A stretch of DNA of 64,000 nucleotides from Chaetorhynchus papuensis (GCA_013396525.1 VWYX01001259.1:1-64000), one strand, 5' to 3'; positions 1-13,400 are shown, numbered from the stretch's first letter. Notes: a model not told the origin generated them from the sequence alone. Made by a program: numbers and translations.

Positions 1-90
1 TTTCTCTCTCTGATCCTGCTGGTGGGAGAGTGAGCAAGTGGCTGCGTGGGGCTTGGTTGCTGGTTGGGGATAAATCACAACGGTTCTTTT

Positions 91-108
91 TGGCACCCAA
101 TTTGGGGT
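91..108 (+). other. Decayed retroviral primer binding site (tRNA-Lys type)
   Basis: The sequence tggcacccaatttggggt agrees at 14 of 18 positions with the primer binding site used by tRNA-Lys-primed retroviruses. All but one of the four differences are C-to-T or G-to-A changes, as expected from decay at CpG sites. It sits about 10 bases after the inferred LTR end. Confidence 0.75.
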
Positions 109-1212
109 TTGAAGTGTTTGAGATAAAGACAGATCTGACTGGATGTACTCAATTGAATTTGGATGTACTAGATTTGAATATCTGTTAGTGCTGCCTAGCT
201 AGTAATCAGCAGGCTTCTCTGCTTGCCATGGGGCTCACTTTCCTGGCTGGGTATTAGAGTTTACTGCTTGTTAGTGGCTGCTTTTTGCTTTTGCTGCTTG
301 CTGTAGTGCTGTACTGCTTATCACCTTACTGATTTGTGCCTGAGAACGTTTTGATAACAGCCACTGGCGATGTGCCTGGGCTGGCAGGTGGCCAGGGTAC
401 TGCTGTTGTTTCTGTGCTGCTGTACTGGACAAGCTGGAACTTCAGAACTGGAGTCGAAGGGACTGTGATATGTGAAAGGATCCCATGCCAGAGCAGGTGG
501 GTGCCTGAAGGAGGATGTGACCCTGTGAGATTCCTGTGACAGAGCAGGCTTGCTGGCAGGACTCGTGACCTCACAGAGGACCCACACTGGAAAGGCTTGT
601 GAAGAACTGCAGCCCCTGAGAAGGACCCATGTTGGACCCATGTTCAAGGAGGACTGTCTCCCATGGGTGAGACCCCACACTGGAGCAAGGGAAGCAAAGA
701 TTCACTTGCAGCCCATGGTGAAGACCAGGGTGATGCAGCTGGGCCCCTGCAGCCCATGGAGGAATGGTGGACTATTCTGTATCAGGAATCCCTTGTTGCA
801 GTCAGGCTGGGGACAAGGGGAAGAGTTCATTGCAATGTTAAACCCTAAAACCAGGTCCAAAAGGACGAGCAGTGGAGATTGTGATGTATTTATCTTTAAA
901 TTGTTGTAAGCCATGATTTGAGTTGTATATTACTAGAACAGGAACCACCCAAAGCAACACAGAAGAAGCCTTACAAGAAGTTTCAGTGCAACAATGACCT
1001 GACCTGAGTTGGCATTGGTGTCCAGTAACTCCACATCACACACCACCTCTCCTGGCCCAAGTGACCACCCTAAGAGATGGAGCCCAAAGTTGTGGACTAA
1101 ACTAATTCAACAGGCAAAAAATATTTGAGTATTATATTAAAGAGGAGGAAGAGAGGTGGTGGGTAATGAGGTACTGAATACTGTAGAACCTGAGCATGAT
1201 GTAAATGGTATG

Positions 1213-1228
1213 GAATGAGGGGTGGAAT
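1213..1228 (+). other. Polypurine tract before the 3' LTR
   Basis: A purine-rich run (gaatgaggggtggaa) lies directly before the TG that opens the 3' LTR. This is where plus-strand priming would occur in an LTR retroelement. Confidence 0.6.
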
Positions 1229-1500
1229 GTACTGGTTTTGGCTGGGGTAGAGTTAACTTTCTTCCCTATTATTAGTATGGGACTGTGTTTTGGATTTGTG
1301 CTGAACACAGAGTTGATAACATAGAGATGTTTCTGTAATTGCTGAGCAGGACTTACACAGAGACAATGCCTTTTTCTACTTTTTGTACTGCCATGCTGGT
1401 GTGGGAGTTGGGGGTGCATGTGAGGTTGGGAGTAGACACAACTGGGACAGCTGACCCCAAATGACCATAAGGGATATTCAACCATGTGATGTCATGCTCA

Positions 1501-1509
1501 GTATATAAA
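1501..1509 (+). promoter_or_regulatory. TATA box in the ERV 3' LTR U3
   Basis: The motif gtatataaa lies about 270 bases into the LTR, just after a 'ccatgtgatgtcatgctca' stretch that includes a TGATGTCA CRE/AP-1-like site. This is the usual core promoter position for this LTR type. The LTR is cut off shortly afterwards, so any transcript would run into flanking DNA. Confidence 0.6.
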
Positions 1510-1530
1510 GTGGGAGGAAGAACCCCCCTG

Positions 1531-2317
1531 AGCAAACGTATAATTGTGCATGTCATTGAAAACGACATGAGAGCAGTACAGGTCTCTTAGTGAATTTAAC
1601 TAACAATACTAAATTATCCTAATAAAAACTAAATTGTACTAGCAAGCACTCACTTAACTAAAAAGAATCAAAATATATTTATTAGGCTTAAAACACAGCA
1701 GTGCAGTGTATTAATATCTAAAGCTGAAGCAAGCAAGAGATTTATTATTTACACCTGAAGATGTTTGACAGACAAGACTGTGAATGATCCTGGTGCAAAG
1801 CTTGTGGTTATGGCAGAAAAACTGCTCAATAAAATCAGGAACCAAATAAGATTCCTGTCCTGACATTGTCTCATTCCTTAGAGGTTGTGTGCATGAATTG
1901 TACCGAGAAGTGCACAGAAGCTCTGGGAACACATTTGTGCTGAGATGGATGCTGTCAGTCAAGTGTATGCCACTGATAATGAAAAAGAGAAATTACTGTT
2001 TGGGAATGATTTGTTATTGAAGTTCTGTCCACTTCTCAGCTTAATCCATAAAACCATTTGACTCTAGTGAAGGAACAATATCCCATGTAGTAGGCTGATA
2101 AGAGAGAGAAAGTAGAAAATACTGTTATTTGCTGTCATGGGAAGATCAGCAGCTCCTGCTCTCTCTTTTTGGCACTGTAACTGCTAAGAGAGGCTCTATC
2201 TCTGCTTATCATGCCTGTCATTTAACATGGAACTATCATTTCCTAACTCACCACTTATATCCTATATTCCTACTTATAAGCTCAGCTCTCTGGAGCAAAG
2301 AAATTAATTAAATTCTT
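1531..2317. other. AT-rich DNA, no gene seen
   Basis: I see no repeat or coding signal here. Short open frames are not supported by composition. It separates two LTR elements in the same orientation. Confidence 0.5.
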
Positions 2318-2363
2318 TGTGTTTTGGGTTTATGTGGCAAGGTTTTTGCAGTGAGGGGGGTGT

Positions 2364-2420
<57 letters not shown>

Positions 2421-2792
2421 GGAGGAACATGCAGAGGTGGCTACTATAAGACACCAGAAGCTGTCCCCATGTCAGACACAGCCCATTCCAGCCCCAAGAT
2501 GGACCTGCCTCCTGCAAAATCTGAGCCCATCAGTGATGTTGGTAGTGTCTCTGTGATAATTTATTTGAGAAAAGGAAGAAACCATTGCACAACAGCAGTT
2601 GTGAAAGGGGACTAGTAACATGAGAGAAACAGCCTGGCAGACACCAAGATCAGTGGAGAAGGAGAGAAAGGAGGTGATCCAGGTGCCAGAGCAGAGATTC
2701 CCCCACAGTCTATAGGGAATACCATGGTGACAAAGGTTGACCCCTGCAGCCCATGGAGGACCACACTGAAACAGATATTCACCTCCTCACGC
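2318..2792 (+). mobile_element. Truncated avian LTR containing a (TG)n tract
   Basis: It opens with tgtgttttgggtttatgtgg followed by caagg, matching the start of the minus-strand LTR at 58905-60000 (reverse complement tgtattgagtttacatggcaagg). The same blocks follow in the same order: a 'gatggacctgcc' block, a 'ctgagcccatcagtgatgttgg' block, 'cagacaccaagatcagtggagaaggag', and 'aggtgccagagcagagattccccc'. Similarity stops near 2792 ('accacactgaaacagatattcacc'), so roughly the last half of the LTR is missing. A dinucleotide repeat fills the place where I recall a G-rich run in related copies. Confidence 0.75.
2361..2418 (+). repeat. (TG)n microsatellite
   Basis: This tract is 58 bases of TG, with one TA interruption at 2367-2368 and 25 uninterrupted units from 2369. 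It lies inside the truncated LTR. Apparent His/Thr- or Cys/Val-repeat proteins across it are artefacts. Confidence 0.98.
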
Positions 2793-5240
2793 TGAAATTT
2801 CAGGAGAAATCATGTTCTTATCAACAAAAAATGTTTATTTTATCTACAGCAATTAAATAATCAGCAGGATCAAAAAGTTCTCAAGAATGTGCTGTTGTCA
2901 TTGCAACACATTACAGACACTAGCAGGGTAGTAATTCTGACAGGTTGAACAGTCACTTTTCTTTTGTGGCAGATCTATGAAACTTCAGGATGAGTAACCA
3001 CTGTGCATGGTCTAAAAAATGTAACTGTACATATATGTGTTAAACTCACTACATAAGTGTAGTGTAAAACCACTACAAACATTTCAGGAGTGTAGGATAC
3101 ACTCTAGTTATATAGGTTCATTGGATTCCATAGAGGCACTAGGCCCAGACTATAATTATTTTCCTTTTAAATATCATCTCTGCCTGTGCAGTAGATCTGA
3201 AGCTGTTGGTACATCCCTGCTCTGCCAGCTTTTTTTGTATTACAAAACAAATTAGTTCAGTGTAAAAAGTACAGAAGATAAGCACCCTAATCCTTCTGAT
3301 TATGACTAACAGGATTTGTCTGATTTCCTCCTAACATCCACCTTAAAAATTTACTTCTAAGATTCTTTCTTTCTATCTGTGTTTACACTGATTGACATTA
3401 ATACCTAAAATGTCTTTAAATATTATTGTTATGCAGACAACATACAGATTTATTGCTACTTTAGGCTGATAATTCCTTGACAAATCCTGTTTCTGCACTT
3501 TGAGCGTGTTTGATGGTGATTCAGCAGTGGATATATTCCAGAAAGCTGTCTCTTTACATCCTGTAGACTAAGTTATTATAATATTTCCATCTGCTTCTAA
3601 AAACTGTATGGTGATTTCTATCTTTGCCTAACATTTAAATAATTACCATACAACATCTTTCTTGTAAGAATTAAGGTTTAGCACCTGAATCCATTTCTGG
3701 CTTTTTTAACACTGAAAAAGTATCAGCTGCCTAGAACTATTGTGCAAAGAAGTGTCTAACAAAAGGTCATAGGCTTCAGAAGTAAGGTGTTACAACCAGT
3801 GTTATTAATCTATTGTCTCTTTTACAAAGAGTCCATATAGTGAATATGAGTAGCAAAGGTAATATTTCTATTCTTAGAGATCATCTGTTTCAAAATGGTT
3901 GATGCTCTTACTCTGTGGGATTAAATATAACCTTGTATCAGTTTTACATCTTCTCTATTCTTTCCCTCAAATATTTTGCTGTTATTATGGACTTCACCTA
4001 ATGACAGCCGATAATTGTTCCTTAATATTTTTAAAACAAGCTAAGTAGAATGAGAAATATACATTAAGTCATTGAAGACAAGCATACAAAGTTTTTAAAG
4101 TAGCAATAATTTGGTTTTATTAGTCACTTTTTTTTATGAGAGTTACTTAACTGACATTAGAAGGCAATTCACAAACTGAGTTTCAATATTATTGTAGAAA
4201 ATTCTTCCCTAACCAAGGGGCATAGTAGCTAGAAGAGAAAGATATATCTTTTAATTTGGGAGAGAAGCTTCCTGCATTTTGTAAAGGGGTCAATTAGTTT
4301 AGGCTTAATCCAGAAACACTTTCAGACATGATGATTCAGTGAGACACAGCACTTCAGTCAAATACCCAGGCTTGTTTAAGGAACTGTTTTGAGATAATTC
4401 AAATATGACATTTGCTTAACTGGGAATAGAAGAAATCTGACCAGAATGCAGTGGAAAATTTAAAAGAATATTAGACAAGTGCAAAGTGAGACCTTGAATT
4501 TAACTATTTTAACCTGAAACCCTTTTACAGATCCATTTCCCTGTAGGATCAATAGGCTGATCAGATAGACATACACATTCAGTATATTCTACCAAGGGTT
4601 GCGCTCTTCACTGGATGCTACAGGAGATGCTTCTGTTTTAAACAGGGTCTGAAAGGAGAGGCTGAACTGTTATATTAGAGCCAGTATTTACTGCAGATTT
4701 TATAGTTTAGACAGTTGGTCAAAGGAAAGATTCAAAAAGAGACTCCAAAGACAGGAAGCTGCTCCTCCAAGGTCAGGTAGCAAAGTGCTCATGTGGGTGT
4801 CCCACATAAAAAGACATCTTGCCTCTTATATTTTACAAGGCCACAATACTCCTTACTTCTGTGTAAAATATAGTACTACATAGTTTTGTTCATTTGAAAC
4901 TCTGGTTTACATACATATAAATGAATTAGAATTCATTAGTAAATCTTGTTGGCAATTTCTGTTTAGCTCATTTTTTTCACTGATAACAAAATAAGTTTAA
5001 CTTTTTTTTTAATGTGTTTTATCAATAACAATAAACTTTAAAGCCTTAAAGACCCTGATGGAAAAGCATCGTGTTCTTCTTTTACAGCTGGTTTCTACTG
5101 CATTTCTGAAGGTTTTTTAAAATGTGTTCTTTTTAAAAGGTCTGTAGAAGTTTCTGGCCGCGTATCTGTGGAAAGATGTCTGAGGGTAAAATTAGAGGAA
5201 GCTGAGAGGCTACATGCACATCCTAACACAAGTATGTGGG
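2793..5240. other. AT-rich DNA, no gene seen
   Basis: I see no convincing repeat or exon. The piece at 4750-4805 (gaagctgctcctccaaggtcag) is faintly like part of a passerine LTR, but too short to call. Confidence 0.5.
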
Positions 5241-5530
5241 TTATAGCATAAAGTACAGTCGTTGCTCCCTGGCTGGAATACTGTTGGCACGCTTGAGACC
5301 AGTTCCATAATGATTCCGCACACCCACAATCTGCCAATGGAAGCACCTTCTAAGGGGGGTGGGACGGAGGGTGGAGTGGAGTGGAGACACTGCGGTCAAG
5401 TTCAGCTGAAACCCTTTCAGGGAGAGGAACCCAGTGGTTCTTTGCAGCTGATAGACTGCATAGCACCTGTCAGCCAGGAAAGATAGGGGAAAATGTCCTG
5501 CTGCTGAGCCAACTACTGTGCTGAAATCGT
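5241..5530. other. GC-richer segment of unknown origin
   Basis: GC is higher here than in the flanks, and there is a small GGAGT tandem (ggtggagtggagtggagac near 5371). Open frames exist on both strands, but I recognise no protein, splice signals or LTR ends. It may be a decayed mobile element. Confidence 0.3.
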
Positions 5531-8500
5531 TCTCTTTGGATGAACTTGACCATGATAACCTAATTGTAATATTAACACATACCTCCATGCCTAAGTTACC
5601 TGCCTTCAAGGTTCAACCATACCTCACTAATGAGCACTGTTGGTTTTTTGTCCTCTTTCTCATGTAATTGTCGTTGTCTTGAAATTAATTATGTATTTTA
5701 AAATTTGTGTTATTAGGTTTACAGGGTTGCTACATCTTAGATAATAAAGACAAGTATGAAATCTAAACCATAAGTTTTGTTGATAATGTGGATTTTAAGA
5801 CTAAAAAATGTCACAGAATATTTACTACCATTGAGGCATAGCCTCCAGCATGCTAAGCCTGAGACAGATATACTGTCCGGAGAGTAACATAGCTATTAAA
5901 AATCTTAGAACAGCACAGCTTTACAAACATGTATGGTTCAAAATATTATTTCATTTATAATTACAATTTTCTGCCTTTTACCTGAAAATACTCTGTGCCT
6001 TTAAACTACCATGTGTATATTTTCACAAGTTAGTATTTTTCAGAAGTTTGCTAGTGAATTCTGTGCAACTGCTTCAGAATAAGCTTAATTATGATTAGGT
6101 GTTGATCGGCATGGCTAATGCCAACCCAAAAGCAGCAGCTTGCAAAAGCCTGAAATTGTAGGTATTTAGGTTCTGAAGGGCACAGAAAATCATCAGAAAA
6201 TCACACTGAAATCATCAGAAAAAAAACCCCCACAAAACAGCTCTTTAAAGGAAGCAACACTATAGTTGTTTCAATTTTTTACACTTTGATACAGCACTGT
6301 CTTCTATTTGCTGCTTTTTTCAGAGCAGTGTAATCAGCTTTCGTCATTTTTCTTCTTTTTTTTAATATTAATACAATAAAATGTATTTCAAACTTCTATA
6401 AAAATAGAATTATATCCTGTACATACATATATTGCTTTTTTACTTTGAAGAAATATTTTATAAATCAGAAGGAACATTTATTGCTAAAAAAAACCAAAAA
6501 ACAATCCTACGGCTGTACTTAATAAGTTTGTAATTCTTCCCATCAGCCGTTCTGCATGCCTAAAATATTCTGTATGCAAATGATACTTATAACCCCCATA
6601 TATCTACATATGATGAAATCTGCTCTGAGCACTCTCTAAAGGAGAGGCAAAAATCATTGCTTATTGTAACACCAGAATGAATGTCAGAAATAGAACTACA
6701 AACAGGTTGAGGACAATTGGGTCCCTTTAAGTGTAGCACTTACCTGATGGACACGTCTTTGACACTGGTTGGTCTCTCAAGCCTCAGTTACACTGGGAGA
6801 GATATTTTTCACTGATGTCTTTACATACATACAGTGCCTCAAATTTACATTGAAATCTCTAAAACCTATGCTATTGAAGCCTATGCCCTATGCCAAGAAA
6901 GTCTATCAGCCTCCATTAATGCACAGTGTTTCTTAAAAGATCACCACTGAGAAGATTCAAGTGCTTAAAAAATATATATTGGTGTATTTTATACCCATCT
7001 CAATGAAGTTGCTTCTCATATTTCTTAAAATCTTTGTAAAATAACCATCCTTTTGGGAGATAACACTATTGACCCTTAGGGTTAATGTTTCAAAGCTGTT
7101 ATTATTTCAGGTCTTTGCATTCGTACTCCTTTCTCAGGATTTGTAGTTGCTCAGCTATCGGTCACTTTATATGATACTAAACTTGGGAAGAAATCATCCA
7201 GCAGAAACTGCTGTTCACTTCTGAAAGATATTAAAATTTAATACAGTCTCGGTATGAAGTTTGCTTAATCAAATGTCAGGAACATCTTAAATCTATCAAT
7301 AAAGACCTTAATTCACCCAGGGGGTAAAATCAACAAGGAAGGTGAAAATTCCAAACAAGAAAAGAGCCTTTAAGAATTGTATTTGTAGTGCCATCTGCTT
7401 TGAGTTAATTGTTCTCAACAGGCTACTCAGCTGCCATTTAGTCTCTGTATTACTTATTAAAGAAGTAACGGATACATAGGAATATGTCATTAGCATTAGC
7501 AAAACCCTGATATGGTGATAACACAGCCTGATTGATAGACTTACTTAATTTTAAACTTTCTTTTCTTCTTTATGAGTGGAATAGCAATTACAGCTACTAA
7601 TTAGAAAACCTGATGTTTGTGCAATCTTGGCAGGCAGACATATATAAGAAAACATTGCAACCCTTTTGGTAACTCACAAGTGATGTGAGTTGTACTGGTC
7701 TTTAAAAGAGCTTTTCTCCATAGATTGAAGTGCTGCTCAGAATTTCCTATGATGTAGAATACTATACACGATAGGAAATAACAGTTTGCCCTTGTATCTA
7801 ACAGTTTGATCTATAGTGAAATGAATGGAATGGGAATTCCACCATTTGTACCAGCAGGATATTGCAAACTGTCTGTCCTCAGAACTGCAGTCCGAGTGCA
7901 GCAATCACTGTAATGGAGATAATGGAGGGCAGTGCAGAGAAGGATCAGAGAAAGCTGAAGTGAAAAGAGGGAGTTTTGGACCTTTCAACTCTATCTGTTT
8001 ATAGGCATTTGTCCTTTAGAAAGACTTCATTGGTGTGATCTTAAGAAACAAAGAGTACATGGAAACATTTCTATTTACTAATAAGTTTAAAAAATTTATA
8101 TAAAAATAATTAAACCCCCCAACCAAGCAACTAAAATTCACTGAAAACCCACAGTTGCCTGTGAATCACAGTAATCAGAATCTGATAACAGACACATCTT
8201 TGCATTACTTCTTTTGCCTTTAAGAGGTCTCTGGACATCAGCCTTACTTATTAAATTTCTGAGCTCTGATATTGTTGCATCTATTTGTGCAGCACTCCTT
8301 GTTTGTTTCTATTTAGTGTTACAGTTATTAATAAGTTTTTAAACCTTCAGCTACCACATCTGATTTTTGAGAGAGAAAAAATGCTGGTGTTTTCAGGAGC
8401 AAAGGTAAACCTTAAGTTACAGCATACTTAGCCAAGTTTAAATAAAAAGTAAAGAGTTAATACAGAAAGAGAAGAGTTTCACTTTAAAGGTTAACAAAAA

Positions 8501-9560
8501 TGAATTACTCATTTGATCTCTGTATTACGAGGAAGTGCACGTGGAGCCTCAGACAGAACATTGATTCTACTGATTTCAGTGGGATTATTAATCTCTTTAA
8601 AGTTAACCATAATTTAGTTTTTAACTTGATCAAGTGTATGCAATGAATACCAAACAAGAGTGCTGTAGATAATGTCTCTGGAGAGTTTGCATTCATCCCT
8701 CCATCCATCTACCTACCCCAAGACATACTATAGCTTCCACTGAAACTGTCTATGTATTGTTCCTAAAGCACTATGATATGAACAGATCATATTAATCTAT
8801 TCCTACCACTGTGCCACCTTTCATCTTCTATTTTTGGTGTTTTTCATGTTTTCCAACACACCTTCATTCTAAAAGAAGGCTTCCATGAAATGTATTTGAA
8901 ACATGTGCTTCAGAAGAGCAGCGGAAGACACTGAGGAGTAAAATAAATCTGACCAAGGTGTAATGGCATCTTTTCAGTTTGCAGTGTTTTTTCATTTTCT
9001 GATTTATCTTTGTTTGTAGATTTGAAACCCTACGTCTTCCTATAGGATTATTGTAAAAGATTAAAGTCTTCTGAACACTGACTCCACAATCTTATTTTTA
9101 ATTATTTAGCCTAGAAGAAAAGTATATGAAGGATCAAGATCCGTTCTAACACTATTTTTTGTCACATTTCAGGCAAACTCAAATATTAAATTGCCTAGCT
9201 GCTTACTGTGAAGCAGAGATATGTCTTTAAACAGGCTAGGTATCAGAGAAATTAAATGTTTGATATGCAATGTGAGCTTTTAAAAAGGTCATAGGTCTGA
9301 TCTCTGTGCTTGCCGCCTTCAAAATCTTGTTATAAGCAAAAGGAAACCCACCACATATATGAATTTAGGACCCATTTGGCAGTACTGTTAATATTTTAAC
9401 ACTCCACTGATACAAGCTATATAATTAATACAGATAAAAGCCTTATTAATGACAGATTTAAACCTGTTATGTAATCCCTTGGCCCTTCCTGGCATCTACC
9501 TCTTTTCCATGGGACTGTGCATATACCTCGAATATCCCAGGGCATCCTTAAATTGACGGG
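5531..9560. other. AT-rich DNA, no gene seen
   Basis: This is 4 kb of low-GC sequence without a recognisable repeat, RNA gene or coding frame. The longest open frames are under 70 codons and AT-driven. Confidence 0.5.
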
Positions 9561-9965
9561 ATCAGCTCCTGGAAGGATGACAAGGGAAGTACATAAGACA
9601 TGACACCACCATCCTGAGTTCTTTGGAAGGATTAGTAAGAAATTTGGAGGGGTGGGGGAGAAGGCTTTTCTCTTCTGTCCTGAGCTTGCTTGGATTTATT
9701 TTATGCATTCCTTTACCGCAGGCAGCTGCTGTCTGGATGTTCCCAGCTATGAGTGAAGAGGTTCTCACAACCTCCCCAGGGGCTCTTGTTTGCTGGGCAG
9801 TGGCACCCTTCCCATGGAGGCACTGGCACAGCTCAGGCTCAGGCAGGGAGGCAACAGGCACCTGACCCAGAGGCAGGAGCTGAAACAGCCCAGCCCAGCT
9901 CCAACAAAGGGCATCACTTACTGGGTCAGTGCAGAGCCTGGGACCCTTTATGTGTAAAGGAGAAC
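9561..9965. other. GC-rich island of unknown origin
   Basis: Overlapping open frames of 80-100 codons occur on both strands, which follows from GC content rather than coding. The segment 9770-9940 is rich in 'cagcccagcc'-type words and poor in CpG, as in a decayed retroelement. I do not recognise it. Confidence 0.3.
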
Positions 9966-10044
9966 ATAATAATTAATGGGCTGCCTTCTTAGCAACTGGC
10001 AGAAGCAATAGTACGTAAGGCAAACAGCAGCACAGGGGTAGAGA

Positions 10045-10440
10045 CAGCATGGCGTTCTGGAGAGATATGATACCTCACAAAGTCTCCAGAATTCTTTGAA
10101 AGAGCTGTACATGCAGATATAATGCATTTGGATTTCGAAAAACTTTTTATAAAAGTCTTATCGTGGGGAACTAATCTGTAAGTGGATAAGAGAAAACATT
10201 TTCTTGGATTACTAACTACTAACTGGTTTAAGATAGCAAAGAAGAAATGGCAAAAAAAAAGGTCAGCTTTCAGAGAAAATCTAGGCTATTGGTAGGGGTC
10301 CCAAATATGACACCAGTACAGTATAGTCATAAATTTCCAGAAATTGATTTAAATAATGATGCAAAAATCCTTTCTGAAAGTACAGAAGTATTCAAAATAC
10401 AATAAAAAAGGACTGGCTTTGAAAATCTCTAAGTCATTGA
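10045..10440 (+). mobile_element. Ancient CR1-type LINE reverse-transcriptase relic
   Basis: Translating 10116-10148 gives DIMHLDFEKLF, a decayed form of the reverse-transcriptase box DxxYLDFxKAFDxV. The next blocks follow LINE order: 'gtggataagagaaaacattttcttggatt' then 'aactggttt' (the W-I-x-N-W segment), 'ggtaggggtccca' (the VPQGS region) and 'gtcataaatttccagaaa' (the I-N-D-L region). There are many frameshifts. Similarity is to the old amniote CR1 layer also seen in turtles and crocodilians (from memory). It is far more diverged than the other CR1 copies here. Confidence 0.6.
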
Positions 10441-13400
10441 TAGCTTAAAACCAGTGGCCATTAATGAAATCAGCTCCTTTCAGAGATGTCCCCTTTATTT
10501 TAATCTATTTCTAACCATCTACTACTGATAGAAAGGGTCTATGGAACCACATCAATCTTTTGATTTAATCTGACCTTTTAGATATTTACAAAATCTTATG
10601 ATTTTTAAAGATTTTATAGTTCTTTCAAAAAGAAATCTAGGATTAAAACGAAAGAAAGTTCTTCTAATTCTATTTCTACAACTGACATAGTGGAGTATAA
10701 TTCACCATGCTGGACCCAGCATATAATCTTTTTCTATTTTTCTTTTTGTCCTGGATGCTTTTTACCCACACAAGTCTATAATTCAGAATGTCACCAATGT
10801 CTCTGTAAGTAATTATCTGGCAGTTTGGTCTGCAATTTTCATACAGTGTATTTTGAATGAAAATACGGAGGGTTCACAGAAAGCAAACACTTATGGAAAA
10901 CTTACTATTATAACTCAGAAACTTTAACATGTTCCCAAGTCAAAAGAAGAACTGGCCCTGTAAGAGAATATCCAGCTGTGTTATCTCTTGTAACTTTTTA
11001 TTCTGAGGGAGAGCAAACTTCTTTAAATAACATAAAGGATGTTCTGATCAGTATTATAATGAAATTTAATATTTGATGTTACATTATTAACTTATAATGA
11101 TTTTTTCCTTTTATTATTGATGCATAATCAGTATTTTAATCAATGATATCATATCTAGAATCCAGCACAGCAGGAAAATTAATTGATGGATTGATAACAA
11201 ACATGCCTTATTATGATTTCCATTTTATATACTCTTCAGTAAGTGATTTTATAGGTGAACCATTTTGTAACTTGAGTGAGTGCTTAATGCCTTGCTTATT
11301 TAAGTGACTCCATATTAGTGCATAATTTTATATTAAGCAAAAGGATATATAGAATCAATTTTTTAATGTAGAAATAGACTTATTCTGAGAATTTCAAAAT
11401 ATGATTCATCCCACTGAGTGCCATGAATTTTAAGATTACATCTTCTTTTACCAGAACTTACTTTGTTCTTCACTGATCTATATTTTAGTGAGAGGAATGT
11501 GAAAGTGCAAAAGAAAAAAGGATTAAATATAGGAATTCTGCATGTTGCCTGGGAATTACAGGCAATATTCAGAGAATGAGGATTATTTTGAAATAACAAA
11601 CCACAAGCTTATTTCAAACTTTCTTTCTGTTTGGTAGAAGATGCCATAGAAAACAATGAGATAAACAGTGATGTAGATGTACTCAGACATACTTTGACGA
11701 ACATGTCACCAGTAGCTCAAATGTAGAAATTGACATATTCTCTAACAGCAGAGAGATAAAGGTATCTGTTTTGAGTGCATTATAAGATTCATACCTAATT
11801 TTAATAAGTTAAACGCTTATAAACTAGTTTTAAATTCTATGACTTATTAATCTCAATTCATTTGAGAAGATAAATCTTTACCAAGCATACTATTTATGTT
11901 TCCAGTTATCAGTGCTTGGACGTCTGCACCAGGGACATTGATACAAACTAATAGTCTGATTCCAAGGTAGAGTATAAATAATCGTTCCTTAGGCATCCTG
12001 GAATTTTCTCTCTACTAAGCTAGTGCCTTCTCATACTCTCTAGAGATAAAAGTGAGAGAATGTGACTTATCTTTTTCATCAAAAGTAGTTCTTTACCAGA
12101 AGAAATATAGTAATGCTAAGACTTTTTTTTCTTTTTGCTGTCTAGTTGACTGTTTGGATGATTTATGATCTTGTCATATTGCTAACAATCTGAACAAAGC
12201 TTTAAAGATTCACTCAGGTTTTTAGTTTACACAACTCTTGTTGAGTCATCATTGGACACAATCCTCACCTCAGAGTAGATTAAAATTACCAACTGCCTCT
12301 TCTTTTTCTATTTTGCTTTCATTTACAAATCGTACTTTAAGTGTGGGTAGGTCTTATTCTGGTACTAATAAGCACTTACATCTCAGAGTATTTCTCCATT
12401 TTTCTCATTTCTCTGAAATGAGGGAGATTTTATTATTAAAAGCCAAATTTGGGAGAGTAGTATGTAGAAAATAAGATTTCTTTCTTAAAATGTAAATCAA
12501 ATGGACTGTATTTAAAAGTAGAGAACAAGCATCTCTAAAAGGGCAACTCTCAAGCCAATTTTCCTATAATTTTCCAGATTTGTCTACAAATTCCTTTGCA
12601 GGAATATCTGCACATTCTTCCCCCCCATTTTTTTCCTTTACTTACTTCATGAAAGAAAGCAACTACAAATATTCCTAACTGAAACCATACTCCCATATTT
12701 TATCATGTTACAAACTCCAGAAGATAAACTGGGATTTTCTTTATTTCAGACTGCAGCTTTTCTGTGAAAAAAAATCTTTCTGTCTTTTTTTAAGTCCCTC
12801 AAACCATTTATAATCTATGAAAATTATTATTTTTTTTAAGAAAAGGGTTCTAAACCCAGTCAATTCTCTCATACCATATATTGTCTGACAAAAAACATAA
12901 GTGGGACTATTTAAAATTTCCTCAAAATGATTGTTTTAATAAAAGCATATTCAGAATAGTTGTCAATCATTTAGGAAAAGAGCAGGAAGAATACACAGTG
13001 TGCCTGTGTGAAGGATTTATATAGTCTGTCAAGGAATAACTGAACAATAATTATGGTCACCATGCTTTCCACTTATTTATGCACACAACCTCTTATGCTT
13101 ATACATGAGTTTCAGAACAAATCCGCTTGAAGACAGAAAACTACTCTGTTTTTATTCTTTGCAGGAATCAAACTAATCAGTTTTAATCATGGTTGCCAAC
13201 TTCTAGGTTGTCCTTCACATTTCACTGGCCAGCTAACAATAATCAGCACACATTACTTACATACGGCTCAATCCTAATTACTCTTCTCAGCCTACAATAC
13301 AAACAATCAGAGACGCATGATCTGAATGCTGACTCACTTTTTAAGCTTTAGAAATTTTCTCAGCTTCTCTACAGACTGATCTCCAATTATACTAAATAGA

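Larger units (their letters stand above)
1..1530 (+). mobile_element. Endogenous retrovirus, non-autonomous, 3' LTR truncated
   Basis: The first ~80 bases resemble the end of an avian LTR (a gagtgagcaagtggctgcgtgg-like tail ending cacaac). They are followed by a primer binding site at 91-108, an internal region, a polypurine tract at about 1213-1228 and the start of a second LTR at 1229 (tgtactggttttggctgggg). That 3' LTR keeps its U3 and a TATA box near 1501, but similarity ends near 1530, so R and U5 are missing. The internal region is only about 1.1 kb and carries no gag, pol or env frame. It contains recurring 'gcagcccatgg' units around 600-770, also found in other LTR elements of this window. 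The 5' LTR continues outside the window. The element is inert as a virus. The family is inferred from memory of passerine LTRs. Confidence 0.8.

Noticed and set aside
2308..2615. His/Thr-repeat and Cys/Val-repeat proteins
   Set aside because: They are translations of the TG microsatellite in three frames.
4690..4830. Fragment of the LTR family seen at 49822
   Set aside because: Only about 40 bases look similar from memory, which is too little to call.
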